Shown here: positions 25,700-37,159 of the stretch, piece by piece
Position numbering within the stretch: the first letter of the stretch is position 1
Layout of the letters: the number at the start of each line of letters is the position of its first letter
Source of the DNA: Blastomussa wellsi
Lineage: Eukaryota > Cnidaria > Anthozoa > Scleractinia > Plerogyridae
NCBI GenBank assembly: GCA_947652115.1
Contig: OX393562.1
Location: 521,087-585,086, forward strand
Reading direction: 5' to 3'
DNA length: 64,000 nucleotides
Position numbers and translations under genes: made by a program
The notes under the pieces: model-generated
What the model was told of the DNA's origin: nothing
Database searches by the model: none
The model's input: only the letters and a program-made list of their open reading frames with translations

Positions 25700-27370
25700 A
25701 GCATGATCTGCCTTCAGCCTTTTACACGGTAAGATGATCAAGTTAGTCAGCAAATAACCGCAGCCAGCAGCAGCAGCGAACAGCATATATTATGAGAACG
25801 ACAATATCATTATAAAACTAAGAAACTTTAGTTATAATAAACAAAACATACCTGTTAATCGATGTTTTTTTCATCTAATGCAGGTAGCAAAGCTTTTCTT
25901 ATGTAAAGCGCACCAAGATAACCTTCCTATTAGCTTCAAGAGAAATAGGTCTGACTAAAAAATAGTGTTTTTTATTGTTTTCATATCAAAGAATTAACTA
26001 CACTGCAACATCTCATTTTATCTCGACTCGTCTCGTATGATCCCATTCATGATGCAGTCCCGTTATCCCATCCCATCTTCTCATTTCAGCTCAGCTTCTC
26101 CGTTCTCATTATAAAATCTCATGTCAGTCCATTTCAGTTAATCCCGGCTCATCTCATCTCAGTTCACTCTCAAACTATATATGCATTTGCGAGCGGGTGA
26201 TTAATAAACAGCAACTTTTATCACCAAGCATTGCATCATTTATTTAAGAGGAAGAGACAAGTACTAAACATTAGTCAAATTTTGAACCTTATTTATACGC
26301 TAAATGCTAAGTTCCATGTTACATATTTCATGTACATAGTTATACGCTGACTTAAAAAGTTTCTATACTCGTAATAGTCGTAGCCTGCGTTGCAGCCGGA
26401 CGTGTCACGAAATACTCGTATATACCGGCGGTTTTGTCCGTCTGCGGCGGAGGCTAAATAGTCGGGGAGATGAGAAACGCGCATTTGAATAAAAGAGGAA
26501 TCATTTTGTGGCTTGCCTATAACTAAAAATGTTATTGGCTGTCTGCGTTGCTTTTTCACAATGTGTCATTTCTATAGTCGCAACTCTTGTCTCGGTGTGC
26601 CTTGGGCTTGCTTTTCATCTTTGATTTCTTCCATTTCACGGCCATTTTCCCTCTTGTCGTCGCTAACAACAGGTGGAATTTGTATGCGGCTGAAAAGTGA
26701 TGAAGTGAACGTTTTATTACCATCAGTAGGCCTCCAAAAAACAGTCACTACAACAGCAACAACTTTTATTGACCCCTTATACTTGAATAAAAAATTTAAT
26801 ATACATGAAGTAAGAATTTAAAGCTAAAAGGGGTGTTGGCTTCCTAAAATAACTGGAAAGTTAATAGGGCTAGGAAGCCAAACTTCATAGAATAAATTAC
26901 AACATAAGGGTCAGAATGATGCATGCAGACACACACACATTAAACTATAGATAACTAATGCGTTATACAGTATAAACCAGCAGCAGAAACCAACCCATCA
27001 GAACTAATATCTTTAAAGAGTATACTGCTGACAGTCATACAGTTTTATTGCCGGCTCAGTCATGGCTTATCAAGGCAGCCCCCGATTATACTGTGTCGCC
27101 GTTCTGCTGTATACTCAGGATTCCTATAGCGCAGATACTGGCTAAGCGATGGGGCAAAATGGGAGACACCTTTCTTTTGTAGACAGTTTACGTGGTCTTA
27201 AGGAGTCTAAATTCAAGACAGCCTCATATTACGGACGCTCTCCGCTGTCCCTTAGGAACTCCAATACTTCTAATAGCTTCATAATGCAGAAATTGTAGTC
27301 TTCGCATCTCCTGAAGTGCCTAAGTGGCCCGAGAGAAGCCTGCGCAGTCGGCGGGATTTGAGGGTGCGAG
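25700..27370. other. No gene recognised
   Basis: It contains a low-complexity TCTCATCTCA/ATCCCATC region at 26020-26170. No coding segment is supported. The SLC46-like gene begins, on the minus strand, just to the right. Confidence 0.4.
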
Positions 27371-27669
27371 CTACTCACTCAGAGAGCCTACCAAAAACAA
27401 AAGCACTTCGCCGCGAATCCCGCCAGCTACGCAGGCTAGCCCGAGAGTAGATTTGACATGTACCAAACGAACTAAACGGAGAATGTTTACTAAGAAAGCC
27501 CTCACCCACCTGACGAGTGCTAAAGGAACAAGTACCAATACTGCACCCAGAATGAACACGGTGCCTGGCAATGCCAGCCCGAGTGTCGCCTGGTACACCG
27601 TGTTGAACAGCACGGCCCCAAGAAGTTGCATCACTGCGAGAACCATATTATAAACGGAAAACAAGGTGC
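27371..27669 (-). CDS. SLC46-like last exon (TM11-TM12)
   Basis: It begins TLFSVYNMVLAVMQLLGAVL after a CAG acceptor, and TM12 is FILGAVLVLVPLALV. A donor-like GTCAG|GTGGGT at 27510/27509 (phase 2) could instead splice to a further exon beyond reach. Reading through gives a stop at 27371. Which end is real cannot be decided from sequence. Confidence 0.7.
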
Positions 27670-27912
27670 CTGAAAACAAAAAGGAAAATGTAAGGAGGTG
27701 AGCGTGGTGAGGGCGCTCCTCCCTGCCACTAAAACGGATTTGTCTTCGGTGGCCCCGAATTCAACTCCTCCACGCTTTGTAAATAGCCAACTGGTCTGCC
27801 TCCTGCCAGTTGGGATTTTTAACAACTTTCTGTTTCATTTACAATATATATTTGTTTACGTATTTACAGTGTCCCCAATTAGCACAGCTAAATACATTGA
27901 CACTTAAATAAA

Positions 27913-27968
<56 letters not shown>

Positions 27969-30900
27969 GTGAGTAACAAAGCGTTCGTACAGAGGAACAT
28001 TCTAGTGGTTTTGTAACACACGAAAGTGTTGCGCCAAAGCAACAAGCATTCTGTCAATTACAGGGGTAGAATTAACTTTGGATACAAACTCCTGTTCAGC
28101 TAACTAGTATTCATTAACTTTTGATACACAGATCTCTACTAATTAAAATGGAAAGCACAATGGAATTGAATACTTTGCATTTAATTTATTGTTTTCATTT
28201 CACAAGTAGGTAAAATATTCGCGTCCGATCTATATGGGCTTTGCAATGGCTCGCCTATCGGCTCGCCATTGTAAACGCCCATACAGATCTCCCGCTCATG
28301 TTTTACCTACTATTAATAACTACATGTTTTCTCTATTTTACCCGTACTTGGTGTTTGTTATATCTACCTTGTTCATCTTCCGCCACTATTCGCGACATGA
28401 GACCCATTAAAACTGGATCAGCGACCGCACTGAAGACGCCGACTACAGCTCCTGTGTGTAATGATGATTATATAATGATTAAGACAACTACCAAGATCTT
28501 GCTTAAAATATGAAAAAGAACAAGAACAATACATGTCACGGTTAGTGCTAATAGAAAGGTTGGGAACGATACCAAAGAAGTTGATAAGTCACTAATCAAA
28601 GACATTGGAATCAGTTCCAAGCAGAATTTGAACAGTGCAGAAATCCACTCTTCTTGGATAGGCCAAAATCTTAAGAAAAGAAACTAATGATGATGATGAT
28701 GGCAATGATGAGGGTCTCAATGGGGTTAACCGTTAGCCGTAAAATGGCCAAAAATTTAGCCGTTAGGCGTAAAAATTGAAAGAATTTTAACCTTTAGCCG
28801 TAAAATGGCCAAAAATTTAGCCGTTAGGCGTAAAAATGAAAGAATTTTAACCGTTAGCCGTAAAAAATGTTAACCGTAAAAAATCTAAATACAAAAATAA
28901 AGGCCTCGAGAACTTTTTTTGAGTCTGATGTGTTGTGCGTTTGTGTTCTGGTAGCGAGAAAAGCCGATTATTTTTTTAAGTAATTTAAACTCTATCTTAT
29001 TTTGGTATTCTTAATATTTTTCCACCTCAATAAAATCGTAAGTGTACACACACACACACGCACACATACACACAAAAAAATCTTTTTTTTATTTCAGTAT
29101 GTTCAAGACACCATGACAATGGAAATTAATATTTAACTTCTTAAAACGATAGCAATTATTTTTTCACTTCTCCAGTTAAGTTAACCGTTAACCGTAAAAG
29201 CCACTACCCCATTGAGACCCTCAATGATGAATGACGATGTCGGTGATGACGATGACGATGATGATGATGATAACAATGGCCATAATCACAACAGTAACAA
29301 TAACGATATCTGTAACTATCGTGACTTTTTTTTTTCTTCCGAGAGAGTTAAAACTGGCGATGCTTTGTAAAACTGATGGACGAAATTACAATTCTTCAAG
29401 GAAATAATAAAATTGCAATTGCAACGTTCACATTTACACATTATGTCTCAATATTTTTTTCGCACATACGAGTCAAACTATGATAATTTATCGTTTACGT
29501 GCAGGCGAAGGGCGTAAATATAATAAAAGATGTACCTTGGCAGGTCTAACACAACTTTACATTAATTAGCTTTCGCCGGCTAGCAGCAGATTTTCTCACA
29601 GCAGACCCTTCAGTTTGAGACCGCGTGACGTCACGATACGCCATTTTAGCACATTTTCTGTAATTCGTTAAAGTGCACCAAACCCCAAAATATTTTTTTT
29701 TGCTAAGATATACCTTAGCACCAGTTTGAAACGCATTGTACCTTTCTTTTCTCCTTTTTACCAAATTCTGGCTAATTATAGCATTCAAACGTTATGAAAA
29801 ACTGTGCATCATTTGTTCCACGACCGAGTCAGAAGGGGTGTGGGTCTATTCCTGGTTTGACGTCACAAAATGATTTGCATCACATCAAGGCTTTGTAAAC
29901 ATGCATGCAAATCAGTTTGTTACGTCAAATCGGGAATAGACCCACGCCCCTTCTGACTCGGTCGTGGAACAAATGATGCACAGTTTATCGTAATTTTTGA
30001 ATGCTATAAATAGTCAGAATTTGGTAAAAAGGTTCAATGCATTTCAAATTGGTGCAAAGGTTTATTCTAGCGAAAAAAATATTTTGGGGTTAGGTGCACT
30101 TTAACGGCTGACCTCGGATTGATTCAACTGATCGACTGATCACAAGAAATGCTTCATAAAATACAGGATTTTGTAACTTTTGATCCCAAACTGTGATCTA
30201 CTGTAAGACAGATAAATAAAGTTCTCTTAGATTTTGTCGTTTGCGTGGTATTTCGTGGTTTGATGGAGTTTTAAGGCCATTTTTTCCTTGCTAGTTGTTT
30301 CCGTCCCCTGCAAAAGCAAGAGAAAGAGACAAGGCAAGCAACTTCGGGGGCGGCAACAAGTTTTATTATTTTCTTCAGGGGCGACAACAACAAGCGGGGG
30401 ATTAATTAAGGGCCTTAAAACTACGAAATACCACGCAAACGACAAAATCTGAGTGAACTTTATTTATCTGGCTTGCGGTAGATCACCGTTTGGGATCAAG
30501 AGGCAAAATCCTGTATTTTATGAAGCATTTCTTACGATCAGTCGAATCAATCCGAGGTCAGCCGTAACGTACTCTGGGTGCCAGAGGCTTTTTCATGCGC
30601 GGTTTCCGGTTTCGATCTTTCACCCGTGCCGCGAGAAAACCTCGCCACCTACCCAGGGTAGCCGTAACGAATTACAGAAAATGTATGAGATCAAATAGCG
30701 TATCGTGACGTCACGCGGCCTCAAACACAGAGGATGGTCAGCCTGTGATTTTCTTAACAAATGTTACCTTTTCTTACCAACAAACACCATCCATGTACGA
30801 TCCGAGAAGGCCAGCAGAATGGAAGTCAAAAATATGTTGACCATACCAATACGAGCAACATTTCTCTCTTTGAAGCACCGTCCGAAACAGGGTATTCCAA

Positions 30901-33900
30901 CCACGCTGCCAATACCGAGCACAAACGCCAGAAGCGCATAATAATATCCAACCAACGACGGGCTCCAACAAAGGGGGCTCTTCAAAATGAACAGCGACTT
31001 CACCCCTTCGATACCTACGGTTGTGAAAAAGACTAGACCGCCACAAACCAACAGCAATATCAAGCTCTTTCGTCCGGACTCTCTTCTTTTTCGAAATAAA
31101 CTGAGGAAACATTTGATATTTTGAAGACTGAAAAAACGTACTGCGTTTTCGTTGTTGGTGGGTTTGGGAATTTCCCGAACGCAGAATAATGCCCAGATCC
31201 CAGCGAGAACATAGCAGGCCATTGCAAACCACGTGGAGGGAATGAAGCCAACATATTCTATCCAAATACCGCTGGTCAGTTGACTGATTACACCGGCAGC
31301 GAAGATTGCAAGGTGCAAGACGGCTGAAAAAGTAAATATTGATCATGACAGCGATAATGATAATGATGATGACAACGACAATGATAATGATAATGATAAC
31401 GAAATTAAAAAGGTAACTTACAATTGGCCATTTTCTAAATGAGCAGGGACTGGGTACAAGTATTGGTACGAATATTCAATGTCGATTGAATTGAAAATGG
31501 GGCATGCCATCCAAAAATTAGTAAATTGACCACATGTGATGGTTATTGGTTTAAACGCAAAGGCATGGTACACTTTTAAAATAAGAAAGCTTAGTATGGA
31601 TTGGAGGACGTCTTTCCCTCCAATCCATACTCAGCCGGTACCGTGCCTTTGGATTTAAACCAATAACCATCAAATTTGGTAAATTTACTAATTTTTGGAT
31701 GTTCTTCCAGATAACGTGCCCCATTTTTCAATTCAATCGATATTGAATGTTTGTACCGAAGAGAAATATGTTCGTACCCAGTCCCCTGCCCGTTTAGAAA
31801 ATGGCTAATACTGAATTAAGGAGTTGGGATAAAAAAGTCTTATAACATTGATATTTTCTGAAACTTTCACAACTGTGAAGAAGTTACTCATGCCAGAGGT
31901 GACATGAGTAACGAGATGTCATGGGAGTCTTCCAATTCGTTTCGAAGATGTCGAAAGAACGTCCTTATTCTAAATAAATCGGGTTTCGTTCCTACATGGA
32001 GCTGTAGTGTCTGTCCCTACGAACATATTGAAAGGATATCTATATTCTTTGCCAACTATTGTTTAATTGGATAAGCAAATCTATCCAACCTTGCTTAAAT
32101 TTAATCTTACCATTTAACAATAACATCTCGGCTGGTCCAGCAAGCTCGAGAATGTAGGATTTGGCGCTGCGCGGACAGAAAATTGAATTTTTTTTTGTTT
32201 AATTTTTACAGTTTGACGAAAATTGGAAAATAAAATATATTATATGTAATATAATAAAATAAAATATATGGTAATTGCTGCTAGCTAAGTTGCCTTTGCG
32301 AAGTTGCCTCTTGCCTTTGTGTGTTTAGAACTGTTCCTCAGTTGGCGCAATGCAAGAATTATGCGCGGTAACAATGGGTAGAAACAATTTATGTCCTTCA
32401 GTTCAGCACAAGATAGTTACTACGACCATCAGTAGAGATGGCGTGTACAAACGAGATTTTCTCAGATTAGTATAAGTACAGTCTGAGTTTGAGCTAACTA
32501 AAATCACACCCGATACTTTAATATCTCGCGTTTCAGAAGCTTAAACCATGGATATTTCTACTTCTGCCTGGAAAATGCTAGTTTATCGCAGGTTTACCTT
32601 GAGTTCAGCATTTTACTCACCTGTATCAGTTTGCTCCCTAGTAGAGAGAGGTTCATGGAAGTGAAGTGCCATACCTTGATCAAAACCACGCGGTCTGAAG
32701 TCTAGCTTACGAATTAATTACTATCAGCTTACTAATGGAGTTAATTAAGTAAAAAAATAAATAAGAATGCTCATCACCTATCATTCCCGTCCCCATAGCC
32801 CTTTTCGTTTCTCTTAGCTGGCAGGGCCTTGGCACGAAAAACGAAGGGCTCTGAGAAAATACGATTTTCAAAAAAAAAATGGAATTTTTTTTTATTGGCT
32901 GTTGAGAACAAAGAAATCTTAAACGGAAGTCAAAATGTTCGCTGGCCGCCATAATACAACACACAACATGTAGAAACATCAGTGCTATATACATGAAGTC
33001 CGGAAGTCCTAGAATCTCGGACTAGAAATCGTCTCCAGAGCCCTTCGTTTCTCGTGCCAAGGCCCCGCCGGCTAGGAGGAACGAAAAGGGCTATGGTGAC
33101 GAGAATGGTCACCTATTCGAAAGGCTCTTTCCTCTTTGGTGGAAACATCGGCTATGCATGATGTTGCCCCAGCCATTAACACTGTCATATTTCCTGAAAA
33201 TCCGCTTAAAGCGGCTGACACGTACAAAAAGTAAACAGACATCTCGAAGTACATCACCACCAAGACAAAGGCCATCTCTAAGCAGGCGCCAATTATGGCA
33301 ACCAATAAGGAAGGTTTTCTTTTGCCGCCTCTGTCCGTCCACGGCCCCCACAGAGGTGCCACAAAAAGGGACGGGATGGTGAGGAATAAATTGTACCCCA
33401 CGTTAATCCGAGAAGCAAGCGTTTGTACCTGAAAAGAAATATTAAGTAAGAAATTAAGTCAGCAAGACGAGGGAAATCCGACCCAGCGTCCACTACGATT
33501 ACGGGTAACTCACATACTTTGACAATAATCTGTGTAACAATTGGCCAGTTTCCGACTTTTCCGACTTAGATGGAAGCTTTTTTAGTGCAATGCTATCTAA
33601 AACCATCTAGTTTACCATGACTGTTAGAGTAATAAACAATCTTAACTACCACTACTGCTTCCCCTTGTTTCATCTTAGTCTGAAGTCTCTCTAAATGTTT
33701 TTTTTTGTGTCACTTTCCCTTTTGTGATAGGTAAACTAAAACCTGTAAGGGCAACTGTTTGGAGGTCGTTGTTTCTTTTCTTTTTTTTTAATTACTTATT
33801 TTATTTATGTCTTGTATTGTATTGTATTGCATTGCATTCTAAAATGTAAACAGGCATTGTAATGTTAAGTATTGTAAGTGATGTTTGTAAGTAAGTGGTA

Positions 33901-34406
33901 AGTAACTTAGCGTATTGTAAGTTTTTAGTAGTCATGTAATTTATTGTAAGTAGAATTGATCGACTGACTCGCGCACGGGCGTTTTCCCGCGCTTTGTGTC
34001 GGCTACGTGTAATCACCTCGAGGTTTGATTGGATAACTGGATAGTCTCCGTTCTTTGTGATTGGCCAAATTAATTATTTGTTTTTGATTTTTACCGCACT
34101 TCATTGAAACTCCCTTACTAAAAACGAAGGAAGGAAGGTAGGTATCCAAATTTTATTCTTGTTGATTACCTCGTGTTCGAGCTCCCACAGTGTTGAATTC
34201 TGTTCCAGGCCTTCTTCTCCGCAGCCACCTCCATCTGCTCCTTGACTTATGTTCTGATATGGAAAGCCTTTCATGTCGCTGATTCGTTGGTATACGTAAA
34301 TTCCGACAATTGGAATATACATTAAAAATCCATAAGAATAGAAAAATACTGCCACTTCTACTGTCAAGTACTTTCTCCAAAACGGAATTTTGGTAGATGA
34401 TGGCAT
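27371..34406 (-). CDS. SLC46-family (proton-coupled folate transporter-like) MFS transporter, 5 coding exons
   Basis: Exons in transcript order: 34406-34170, 33428-33113, 31323-30778, 28451-28368 and 27669-27371, GT-AG with phases 0, 1, 1, 1. If the last exon reads to the stop at 27371 the protein is 493 aa, within the family's usual size. Evidence: an N-terminal membrane segment followed by a loop with NIS and NST glycosylation sites, as in SLC46A1; the TM2-TM3 loop motif WTDRGGKRKP (family DxxGRR); CIADVSTKEERAFRI after TM4; and late motifs AVVGVFSAVADPVLMGLMSR and EDEQG. SLC46 proteins move folates or related anionic solutes across plasma or lysosomal membranes. The substrate here is unknown. 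The gene is divergent from the zswim8-like gene. Confidence 0.85.
27840..27967 (+). repeat. Retroposon 3' tail with (ATT)n microsatellite
   Basis: GTGTCCCCAATTAGCACAGC and AAATACATTGACACTTAAAT precede about 55 bp of ATT repeats (27911-27966). It is in the last SLC46-like intron, antisense to the gene. Confidence 0.6.
28205..28315. repeat. Short foldback in SLC46-like intron 4
   Basis: AGTAGGTAAAA and GATCTATATGGGC pair with GCCCATACAGATC and TTTTACCTACT around a centre near 28258. Confidence 0.7.
28368..28451 (-). CDS. SLC46-like exon 4
   Basis: This 84-nt exon encodes AVVGVFSAVADPVLMGLMSR and ends EDEQ. It is equivalent to the SLC46 segment before the EEQG motif. Phase 1 on both sides, acceptor TTACACACAG, donor CAAG|GTAGAT. 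Confidence 0.8.
28709..29223. mobile_element. Non-autonomous TIR element with 4-bp target duplication
   Basis: Its ends are TGAGGGTCTCAATGGGGT and the exact reverse complement up to 17-18 bp. ATGA flanks both sides (28705-28708, 29224-29227). Near the left end it carries repeats of CCGTTAGCCGTAAAA with the variant CCGTTAGGCGTAAAA, and the right end has CCGTTAACCGTAAAA. No transposase is present. Confidence 0.8.
29600..30735. repeat. Compound palindrome: two hairpins nested in an outer inverted repeat
   Basis: The outer arms contain CCGCGTGACGTCACGATACG near 29621 and its partner near 30698. Hairpin 1 spans about 29670-30112, with arms about 215 bp and GACCGAGTCAGAAGGGG paired with CCCCTTCTGACTCGGTC. 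Hairpin 2 spans about 30112-30567, with GATTTTGTCGTTTGCGTGGT paired with its complement near 30430. It lies in SLC46-like intron 3. Confidence 0.8.
30778..31323 (-). CDS. SLC46-like exon 3 (TM5-TM9)
   Basis: This 546-nt exon runs VLHLAIFAAGVISQLTSGIW to DRTWMVFVG. It contains five hydrophobic segments and a basic cytoplasmic loop (FRKRRESGRK). Entry phase 1, exit phase 1 at GTTG|GTAAGA. Confidence 0.85.
31425..31810. repeat. Foldback element of about 380 bp
   Basis: The arms meet near 31612 (GGATTGGAGG paired with CCTCCAATCC), and the ends are GGCCATTTTCTAAA and TTTAGAAAATGGC. The two arms are about 85 percent alike by eye. It lies in SLC46-like intron 2. Confidence 0.8.
32782..33108. mobile_element. 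hAT-like foldback element inserted at the SLC46-like exon 2 donor
   Basis: The terminal repeats contain CCATAGCCCTTTTCGTT at both ends in inverse orientation. The 8-bp direct repeat TCACCTAT flanks it (32774-32781 and 33109-33116), as for hAT insertions. On the transcribed strand this duplication reads ATAG|GTGA, the exon 2 splice donor. Confidence 0.8.
33113..33428 (-). CDS. SLC46-like exon 2 (TM2-TM4)
   Basis: It encodes VQTLASRINVGYNLFLTIPS, then the WGPWTDRGGKRKP loop, two membrane segments and ADVSTKEERAFRI. The donor ATAG|GTGA is identical to the 8-bp target duplication of an adjacent foldback element (see 32782-33108). Confidence 0.85.
34170..34406 (-). CDS. SLC46-like exon 1 (first coding exon)
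   Basis: It starts MPSSTKIPFWRKYLTVEVAV, with TM1 (AVFFYSYGFLMYIPIVGIYV) and a Gly/Cys-rich extracellular loop with two N-glycosylation sequons. Exit at GAG|GTAATC, phase 0. The ATG directly follows a good acceptor (TTCCTCGTACAG), so a 5' UTR exon, or a further coding exon, probably lies upstream. Confidence 0.8.
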
Positions 34407-34559
34407 CTGTACGAGGAAAAGAATGAATAACAACAAGCTTCATACCTTGTGTCCTTTGTTTCATGACAAAGGGCTGAGGGCTCACCGCTGAAGCCACTGG
34501 TGCCCTTGTCAGGGCCTTCTGTTTTTGTGTCACAAGGTACTAGCTCAGTCTGAAACGAT

Positions 34560-34720
34560 TATTGACTGAATGAATGAATGAATGACTGACTGACTGACTG
34601 ACTGACTGACTGACTGACTGACTGACTGACTGAACGACTACCTGCCTGCCTACCTGCCTGCCTATCTACCTGCTTGACTGACTGACTAACTGAATGCCTG
34701 ACTGACTGACTGGCTGGCTT
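34560..34720. repeat. (GACT)n microsatellite
   Basis: Some 15 or more GACT units (about 34583-34632), followed by CTGCCTAC-like units and more GACT. Confidence 0.95.
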
Positions 34721-34729
34721 ACGAGTCAA

Positions 34730-35880
34730 CTTTTTCATGACAGAGAAGTGGAAGAGAAATGTCGTCTTGCGTACGAAATTATCCTGCAGTGACCAGGCTT
34801 CCTTGATCTCGTTAGATTTTATCGAGCTATAAGTGATCTAAAACTCACGTCCCAGGCCAGGTCATCGACTCATGAATTTAAAGAATCTCTTCGCATTTGT
34901 GTGTTCTAGTTTGAGCTTTTCTACGATCGCGCGGGCTTTGCTCGTTACCATTAATTAATTATTAATTACAATCAAGTGAACAGTTATGACTTAATATGGC
35001 CAGCAAGCATCTGGTAAGCAGCAAGGAACTTTCCTCAAAGTAAAATCCCCGGCCCCTGTTATAAGCCTTTCCGGTTATAGGTCAATCTCAAGATATAATT
35101 CGTAATTCCCCATGCAGGAGACTTGTGAACAACAACATGCCAGGACATGTTTCAAGGAATATGAGACATGGATGATCACCTGATTATTTGTTCGGCAATG
35201 ACCTTCAGTATTTGTCCATAATTAAAATGCCGACAAAGTCGGCAAGCATTTCAAAGTCTTCTAAGTAGACAGGTTACAAACTCTGACAAAGGCGATAAAT
35301 TACACATTGCGATTACATTTCCTTTTTCACATTCATTTTCATCGTTCATGTTTGAATATTGTATCCTCTATACTGTCCTATGCTAAGAGGACAGTATATC
35401 TATCTTCATTGCCTATCAAAATCTTTCTTTCCACGAATTCTACACAGGGTCCAAAGTGTTTAAACGGAAATTAGGATAAAGCGAAAGGAGAGACCGGGAA
35501 CATCGTTACCTTGTGTCCATCTGAAGCTAGCCGTTCTAATCAGTTTGGATTGGCGTCATTAATACAATCCACAAATGCCATAGACAGCTATCGCCATGTC
35601 ACCTACGTTAATTTAGAATCACGCTTGCGGATTTGGATTGCTACCACCCCGACGGGGAATTTAGAAGATAACGCTAGTCGGGTCACTTGGCGCTTTTCCC
35701 CTCTCTTTTTCTCTCCTCCCCCCTCCCACTTTTCATTGCCGCGCGCTGTATTTGTTTTAAAGATGTTAGCTACGATGCCGCGAACAAGCGTTGGACAAAG
35801 AAGTATTGGATTTGCTCCCCGACTGGAGAGATTTATTTCAGTCACTGGCGGACGCTGCTAATGCTTGGTCGCCAAATTGC
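34730..35880. other. Intergenic, no coding exon recognised
   Basis: It probably holds the 5' end of the SLC46-like gene, since that gene's ATG exon starts at an acceptor. An open frame at 35511-35861 lacks recognisable similarity. Confidence 0.4.
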
Positions 35881-35905
35881 GCTAAAGTGTCAAAATTGCA
35901 CATAA

Positions 35906-35940
35906 CTAGTTTGACGGTGAAACCCGAACCGTCAAACTAG
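35906..35940. other. Perfect 13-bp inverted repeat with 9-nt loop
   Basis: CTAGTTTGACGGT and ACCGTCAAACTAG flank GAAACCCGA. It lies in the space between the two divergent genes. It could be a factor site or a DNA cruciform, and no role is shown. Confidence 0.7.
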
Positions 35941-36762
35941 GTCCGTTTTAATTCTCTTCAGCTGGTGTCACAGGTAACCCAAGCTGTATATGTGAGCAGC
36001 TCTTATGTTGATCTTTGTATTGTTACGTGATTCGAGCGATATGCATATTTATAAGGAGTTGTATGGGGAAAGAAATAAAGCCGAAAAAAAAAACAAAAAA
36101 AAAACCGTTGTGCAAAAGAAAAAAGGGATAAAAAGAACGAGAGGAGTCTGGATACATAAAAGTGGCGGTGAATGGGGCAGGTAGACGGAGAAAGAGAGAA
36201 AAAAAGGCTAAGTAGCAGTTATCAATGCATTTATTCAAAACCTCAGAGAGCTGGCCATTGTATAAAAGACAATAAGGCACATGCATAATTAATATATCTG
36301 CATGCATAATAAATAAGTGGGATGTGCGGAAATCTTTCCATCCATCAGTCTCGCGTTTTATAACGAAGAATATCTGTCAGCTGCAGTTGAGGGATTTTAT
36401 ATTGAGAGCATAATGACCATATTTGGACAGTATTAAATTACAATTATTTGTTGAGTAATAATAACCGAGGAAGTGATAGAGGACGCACGCGCGGGCTCGC
36501 GTCGATTGGCGATTGCCCGGTTTCATACCGTGAGTCGAGTGCGGACTGTCGCGGACGAAATTCAAAATATAAACAAAACTGTAAACTTCCGACGAGTTAT
36601 CCGCTTCCTTGATCCTTTTATTTTTAAAACAATAAGCTCGTGATTAGGACGCCTTTTCCTTGGCAAGTGCGGAAGCTGCAGATGTCTCGTGCCCGTTTGG
36701 TCAGCACCAAGGAATGGAGAACTCTGGTCGCAACCAAATTGTGAGCATGCGCAGAGAAGTCG

Positions 36763-37023
36763 TCTCGTCCCCATAGCCGGCTGGACCTGTGCACGAGGAA
36801 CAAGTGGCTCTGGGGACACGATTTGATTCGCTGAAATCAAACAAAGGAAGTCCAATCACATCAGCCGTTTTAAAATGATTTATCGTTAGCCCGTTTAAAA
36901 CGGCTAATGTGATTGGACTTCCTTTGTTTGATTTCAGCGAATCAAATCGTGTGTCTCCAGAGCCACTTGTTCCTGAAACACAGGCCCAGCCGGCTAAGAG
37001 GGACAAGCGGCTCTGGGGACGAG
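36763..37023. mobile_element. Foldback element just upstream of the zswim8-like start
   Basis: Arms of about 120 bp meet near 36890. They contain GGACTTCCTTTGTTTGATTT, CGAATCAAATCGTGT and CGGCTCTGGGGACGAGA. The same sequence lies at 820-1050. Its right end is about 136 bp before the ATG, so it may lie in the promoter or 5' UTR. Confidence 0.8.
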
Positions 37024-37082
37024 AATGTTGTTGCTGACCAAACGAATCGCGGCTTGGGGGGTGGTGGGGGGGAACTAGTAAC

Positions 37083-37088
37083 CACGTG
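37083..37088. promoter_or_regulatory. E-box CACGTG upstream of the zswim8-like ATG
   Basis: CACGTGAC lies 72 bp before the start codon, between the foldback element and the ATG. bHLH-type factors bind this sequence in animals. Function is inferred only from position. Confidence 0.35.
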
Positions 37089-37159
37089 ACCGGTCTTTGC
37101 GCGCGATTCTTGGAATCTTGAGATTCGGAGAATCCCGATTCTGAGTATTTTGAAGCGCG

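Noticed and set aside
25395..25706. Asn/Asp-rich, Met/Ile-rich and His/Tyr-rich proteins on both strands
   Set aside because: They come from a simple repeat open in several frames.
27324..27653. 109-aa plus-strand ORF
   Set aside because: It is the antisense of the SLC46-like last exon, which has clear family similarity on the minus strand.
29546..30445. ORFs within the 29.6-30.7 kb palindromes
   Set aside because: They span hairpin arms and show no similarity to known proteins.
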